Shown piece by piece: positions 61,201-64,000 of a stretch of 64,000 nt of DNA. The position numbers and the translations under genes are program-made. The first letter of the stretch is position 1. Each line of letters begins with the position of its first letter. The DNA is taken from contig NZ_CP054856.1 of the NCBI RefSeq assembly GCF_018417475.1, positions 1,705,001 to 1,769,000 on the forward strand, given 5' to 3'. The notes beneath the pieces are model-generated. The model was not told where the DNA came from, searched no databases, and saw only the letters and a list, made by a program, of their open reading frames with translations. The stretch comes from Novosphingobium decolorationis (GTDB lineage: Bacteria > Pseudomonadota > Alphaproteobacteria > Sphingomonadales > Sphingomonadaceae).

Positions 61201-63044
61201 GTGTCCTCGATCATGGGCGCAAGTCCCAGCACCGCATGGGGCTCGGTGCCTGCCGGAAGTTCCAGCGTGAAGTCGTGGATCGTGCCGATGCGCCCCTGGT
61301 CGAGCACGGTCGGCACTTCGGCCAGGACGCGGAAGCCGAAGTTCTCAAGCGCCGGGACCGCATCGGAGAGCGGCAGCTGGCCCGCAGCCTGGTAGATCTT
61401 CAGGCGCAGGTTGCCCTCTTCGTCCTGTTCATGGGCGTAGAGGCGCGCGTCGCGCTGGCCCGTGGCGCGTGCGGCCTCGCCCGCCTCGCCGACCACGATC
61501 TTGCGCATATGGGCGATGTCGATGGCGGCTTCGGCCGGGCCATACTCGCTGCGGTAGCCAAGCGGGAAGCCTTCCGCATAGCGGCCCGCGATGGCGTTGG
61601 CTCGCGCCGGTTCAAGCTGCTGGGCAAGGACGGCGGCGACCGCCTCGGTCCAGCCGCGCAGCAGCACCTGCAGGCGATGGTCGAGTTGGGCCTCGTCGGG
61701 CTCCTGCGCGCCTTCGCGAATGTCGAAAGTGTAGCGCAGCATGGCCAGGCTTCCCGATTCCACCACCAGCGTCCAGTCGAGCGCGGGCGCGTTGGCCGCT
61801 TCCTCGACGAGCGCCTGAATGCGGTGGCGCATCTTGGTCGAGACCAGGTCACGCGGCAGCCAGATGAAGGCGAAGAGGTGGCGCATGAGCGGTGCGGTCG
61901 CCAGCAGCAGGCGCGGCCGGGGCCGGTCCACGAGGCCGGTCATCGTGCCCGCCAGCCGCTCGACATCGGCATCTTCCAGACCGAGCACCAGATCGTGCGG
62001 CAGGCTGGTCAGCGCATGCGCCAGCGCCTTGCCGGTGTGGCTGCGCGGATCGCAGTTCATGTTCGAGGCAATGCGCGCAAGCACTCCGCGCAGGCGCGGC
62101 ACGCGGTCGGGCGTCGATGCCAGCGCCTCGCTGGTCCAGATGCCGGCATGGACCGAAAGCGCCGTGACCTTGCCCTCCTCGACGACGGGCACGAGGAACA
62201 GGTCGAGCGGAACCCTGCGGTGCACGCTCGACACGCGGTTGGCCTTGATCACCATCGGCGCGGTCAGCTTGCCCTCGGCAAGCTGGGCATCGAACGTGGC
62301 AAAGGCGCGTTCGTAGCTGGCATCGGAGAGAAGCGTCTTCACCCCGCGGCGGCAGATGCCCAGGCGCTTGGAGTGGCTTTCATCGCGCCCGCGCGTGACG
62401 TGCCCCAGGATCGTGAGCATGCCTGAGGCGAACCACTCCAGCAGGGCGGCGCCTTCGCGGTCCGCGATGGTGGAGGCGTCCTCGTGGAGCGCATCGACCA
62501 TGCGCGGCCAGTCCGCGACCGCGCTGCGCACGTCGGCCAGCATCGATTCCAGAGTGCGCTTGAGTTCGCCGCGCTGGCGGGCATCGACGCGCGCCATCTC
62601 GATGTAGATCATCGATTCGCGGGTGAAGGCCTCGTCATGGCCATCCGGGCCAAAGCGCGCGAGCGTCCCGTCCGCCTCGCGCGCGACATTGACGATGGGG
62701 TGGACCAGCCGGTCGATCACGAGGCCCAGCGCAGCGAGCGCGGCCGCGGTCGAATCGACCAGGAAGGGCATGTCCTCGTTGATGAGCGCCACGCGCAGAA
62801 CCGGGCGTTCCTCGCCCGCCGAGGCCACTTCGACCACGCTCTCGCCATCCTCGCGCGTTTTCGCCGCATCGAGCAGGAACGCCGCGGCGTCCTCGATCCA
62901 GGGCTCGTCCTTCGCGCCGTCACCGGGCAGGAGTCCGGCGCGGATCTGATCGGCCAGAATCTGCGCCAGATCATCGCTTCCGCGCGATGCCTTGGCCGAC
63001 TTGGTGGCCTTGGCCTTCGAGGTGGTCTTGCCTTCACTCATCAT
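58281..63044 (-). CDS. gdhB: Large NAD-specific glutamate dehydrogenase
   Basis: A 1587-residue NAD-GDH of the 180-kDa class, which deaminates glutamate to 2-oxoglutarate. The N-terminal regulatory region holds ACT-like parts ([20 protein letters not shown]). The catalytic centre is in residues about 780-1190: [40 protein letters not shown] (cited in part, with substrate-binding lysines), [16 protein letters not shown] and [21 protein letters not shown] (dinucleotide fold). [21 protein letters not shown] is a family hallmark. Two tandem ATGs at 63044 and 63041 follow GCGGAGACG. It is a stand-alone gene linking amino-acid breakdown to the TCA cycle. Confidence 0.95.
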   Translation of the reverse strand: [1587 protein letters not shown]

Positions 63045-63423
63045 CGTCTCCGCCCAATTGCCGCGTCTTGCTTCGGCCCTTGCCCCTGCCTGGGGAACAA
63101 GGCCTGCGCGCGCTTCGGGTTCCCTTCTTGCAAAGGGTTTGTTTCCGTTCGACTTGCGCAGGCCCCGGCACTTGTCCGAGATACCCGGCGCAAAGCCGTC
63201 CGATGCCCCGTGGTAACGCCGGTTCGACACCGAACCAAGAGCTTCACCACGCCCGACTCCGCACGCAAATTAGCGCACGACGCGAAATTTACGTAGACGT
63301 TGTTATAATTTTCGTTCGAGCACACGCAACGGACTTGAGTTGCATTTTTCGCGCGCAGCAAAAAGGGCGGCGAAACCCCTGCTTCGCCGCCCTTCCCGAT
63401 ACTGTGTGCCTGGGCATTTCGCC
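63045..63423. other. Promoter region of gdhB and terminator of leuD
   Basis: A 379-base gap. No gene is supported. The AT-rich 63265-63345 (TTTACGTAGACGTTGTTATAAT) probably contains the gdhB promoter on the minus strand. The left 200 bases would be a long gdhB leader. Confidence 0.5.
63360..63395 (-). terminator. Rho-independent terminator after leuD
   Basis: Minus-strand stem AAGGGCGGCGAA / TTCGCCGCCCTT with an eight-base loop, followed by TTTTTGCTGC, 29 bases past the leuD stop. Confidence 0.85.
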
Positions 63424-64000
63424 TCAGATCGCGAGCGGCTCGTAAAGCCAGGGCTGCGCGGCGCGCTGGCCCTCCTCGAACGTCGAGATCGCCGCGCCCC
63501 AGCGGCTCTGGATCATGCCGGTTTCGTCCCAGCCCTTGAGCAGGCGTTCGCGCGCGTTGTCCGAGATCTCGAAATCGAGGACCTTCTCACCCGCCGTGAT
63601 CGTGCGCGCGACGAGATCCACGCTCAGTTCGCCGTCCTTGCCGAAGGCGGCAAGTTCCTCGACCGTCGCGGGATCAAGGACGATGGGCAGGACCCCGTTG
63701 CGCAGGCAGTTGGCCTGGAAGATCTCGCCAAAGCTTTCCGCGATCACGCAGGTGATACCGAAGTCCTTGATCGTCCAGACCGCCTGTTCGCGGCTCGACC
63801 CACAGCCGAATTCGCGGCCCGCGATGAGGATGCCCGCACCGCGTTCCTTGGCCTCGTCGATCGGATTGGCCATCGCGTTGCCTTCGGAATCGACGCGGCG
63901 GTCGGCGCAGAAGTACTGCCCCAGCCCCTCGCGCTGCATGATGAGCAGGAAGCGCGCGGGGTAGATGATGTCGGTGTCGATGCGGTTCTCGCGCAGGAGC
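63424..64000 (-). CDS. leuD: 3-isopropylmalate dehydratase small subunit (5' end outside window)
   Basis: The C-terminal 191 residues of LeuD, which with LeuC isomerises 2- to 3-isopropylmalate in leucine synthesis. The frame stays open to base 64000 (LLRENRIDTDIIYPARFLLI precedes the internal ATG at 63939), so the true start lies beyond the edge. Motifs are GAGILIAGREFGCGSSREQAVW, FGITCVIAESFGEIFQANCLRNGVLPI (cited in part) and LLKGWDETGMIQSRW near the end. Confidence 0.93.
   Translation of the reverse strand, partial: LLRENRIDTDIIYPARFLLIMQREGLGQYFCADRRVDSEGNAMANPIDEAKERGAGILIAGREFGCGSSREQAVWTIKDFGITCVIAESFGEIFQANCLRNGVLPIVLDPATVEELAAFGKDGELSVDLVARTITAGEKVLDFEISDNARERLLKGWDETGMIQSRWGAAISTFEEGQRAAQPWLYEPLAI

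Noticed and set aside
60015-62426. 803-codon open frame antisense to gdhB
   Set aside because: Shadow frame of a large GC-rich gene; no motif, no ribosome-binding site, and gdhB on the other strand is certain.

Overview
This 64 kb window is GC-rich chromosomal DNA. It looks like a sphingomonad alphaproteobacterium, most likely Novosphingobium or Sphingobium. The reasons are a lignin-type aromatic gene set (protocatechuate 4,5-dioxygenase LigAB, a tetrahydrofolate-dependent aromatic O-demethylase, an ADP-forming-type feruloyl-CoA synthetase), a TonB-dependent receptor, a 1587-residue NAD-glutamate dehydrogenase and a RegBA-type redox system. I found no rRNA, tRNA, CRISPR array, phage or insertion sequence.

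Region 1 (1-17.9 kb) is an uncharacterised catabolic island. It holds the end of a TonB receptor, a DoxX-like protein, an aromatic-acid:H+ symporter, seven small NTF2/SnoaL-fold proteins, an aldehyde dehydrogenase, two short-chain dehydrogenases, a DUF3237 protein, a PAS-GGDEF diguanylate cyclase, an S41 peptidase-like protein, a vanillyl-alcohol-oxidase-family flavoenzyme, a MarR regulator and a Bcr/CflA efflux pump. A palindrome TAACG-N2-CGTTA lies in two divergent promoter regions and before the pump gene, with a weaker copy before the marR gene. This suggests one MarR regulon for an undescribed phenolic or lignin-fragment pathway.

Region 2 (18-27.2 kb) is a ferulate module: FerB (hydratase/lyase), FerA (synthetase), a FerC-like MarR repressor and a vanillin dehydrogenase, with three copies of TGTATCC-N3-GGATACA at their promoters. 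Next come an aryl-alcohol dehydrogenase, a MetE-fold methyltransferase, another SnoaL-fold protein and an IclR regulator. A small AT-richer stretch with a putative lipoprotein gene follows.

Region 3 (28-36.2 kb) handles methoxy groups and ring cleavage. An O-demethylase and an alpha/beta hydrolase diverge from a tight operon metF-purU-folD-folB-ligA-ligB, followed by a convergent MHS-family transporter. Vanillin from region 2 would become vanillate, be demethylated onto tetrahydrofolate and be cleaved by LigAB. MetF, FolD and PurU would oxidise the methyl group to formate and regenerate tetrahydrofolate. A palindrome between the divergent transcripts shares its half-site with the promoter region of the methyltransferase gene.

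Region 4 (36.3-43.3 kb) is a cytochrome bo3 quinol oxidase operon (cyoABCD) with SURF1 and a RegB/RegA pair, preceded by a perfect FNR-type box. Region 5 (43.3-53.8 kb) carries a PilZ protein, a pseudo-receiver/winged-helix protein, an operon of Mrp, an orphan molybdenum-hydroxylase large subunit and ferrochelatase, then HflK-HflC and a DegP/HtrA protease. Region 6 (53.8-64 kb) has a phenylalanine/tyrosine operon (phhA, hppD, a VOC protein) with a divergent AsnC regulator, an AbrB-family membrane protein, the large NAD-glutamate dehydrogenase and a partial leuD. A dispersed hairpin repeat occurs in at least six intergenic gaps between 19 and 54 kb.
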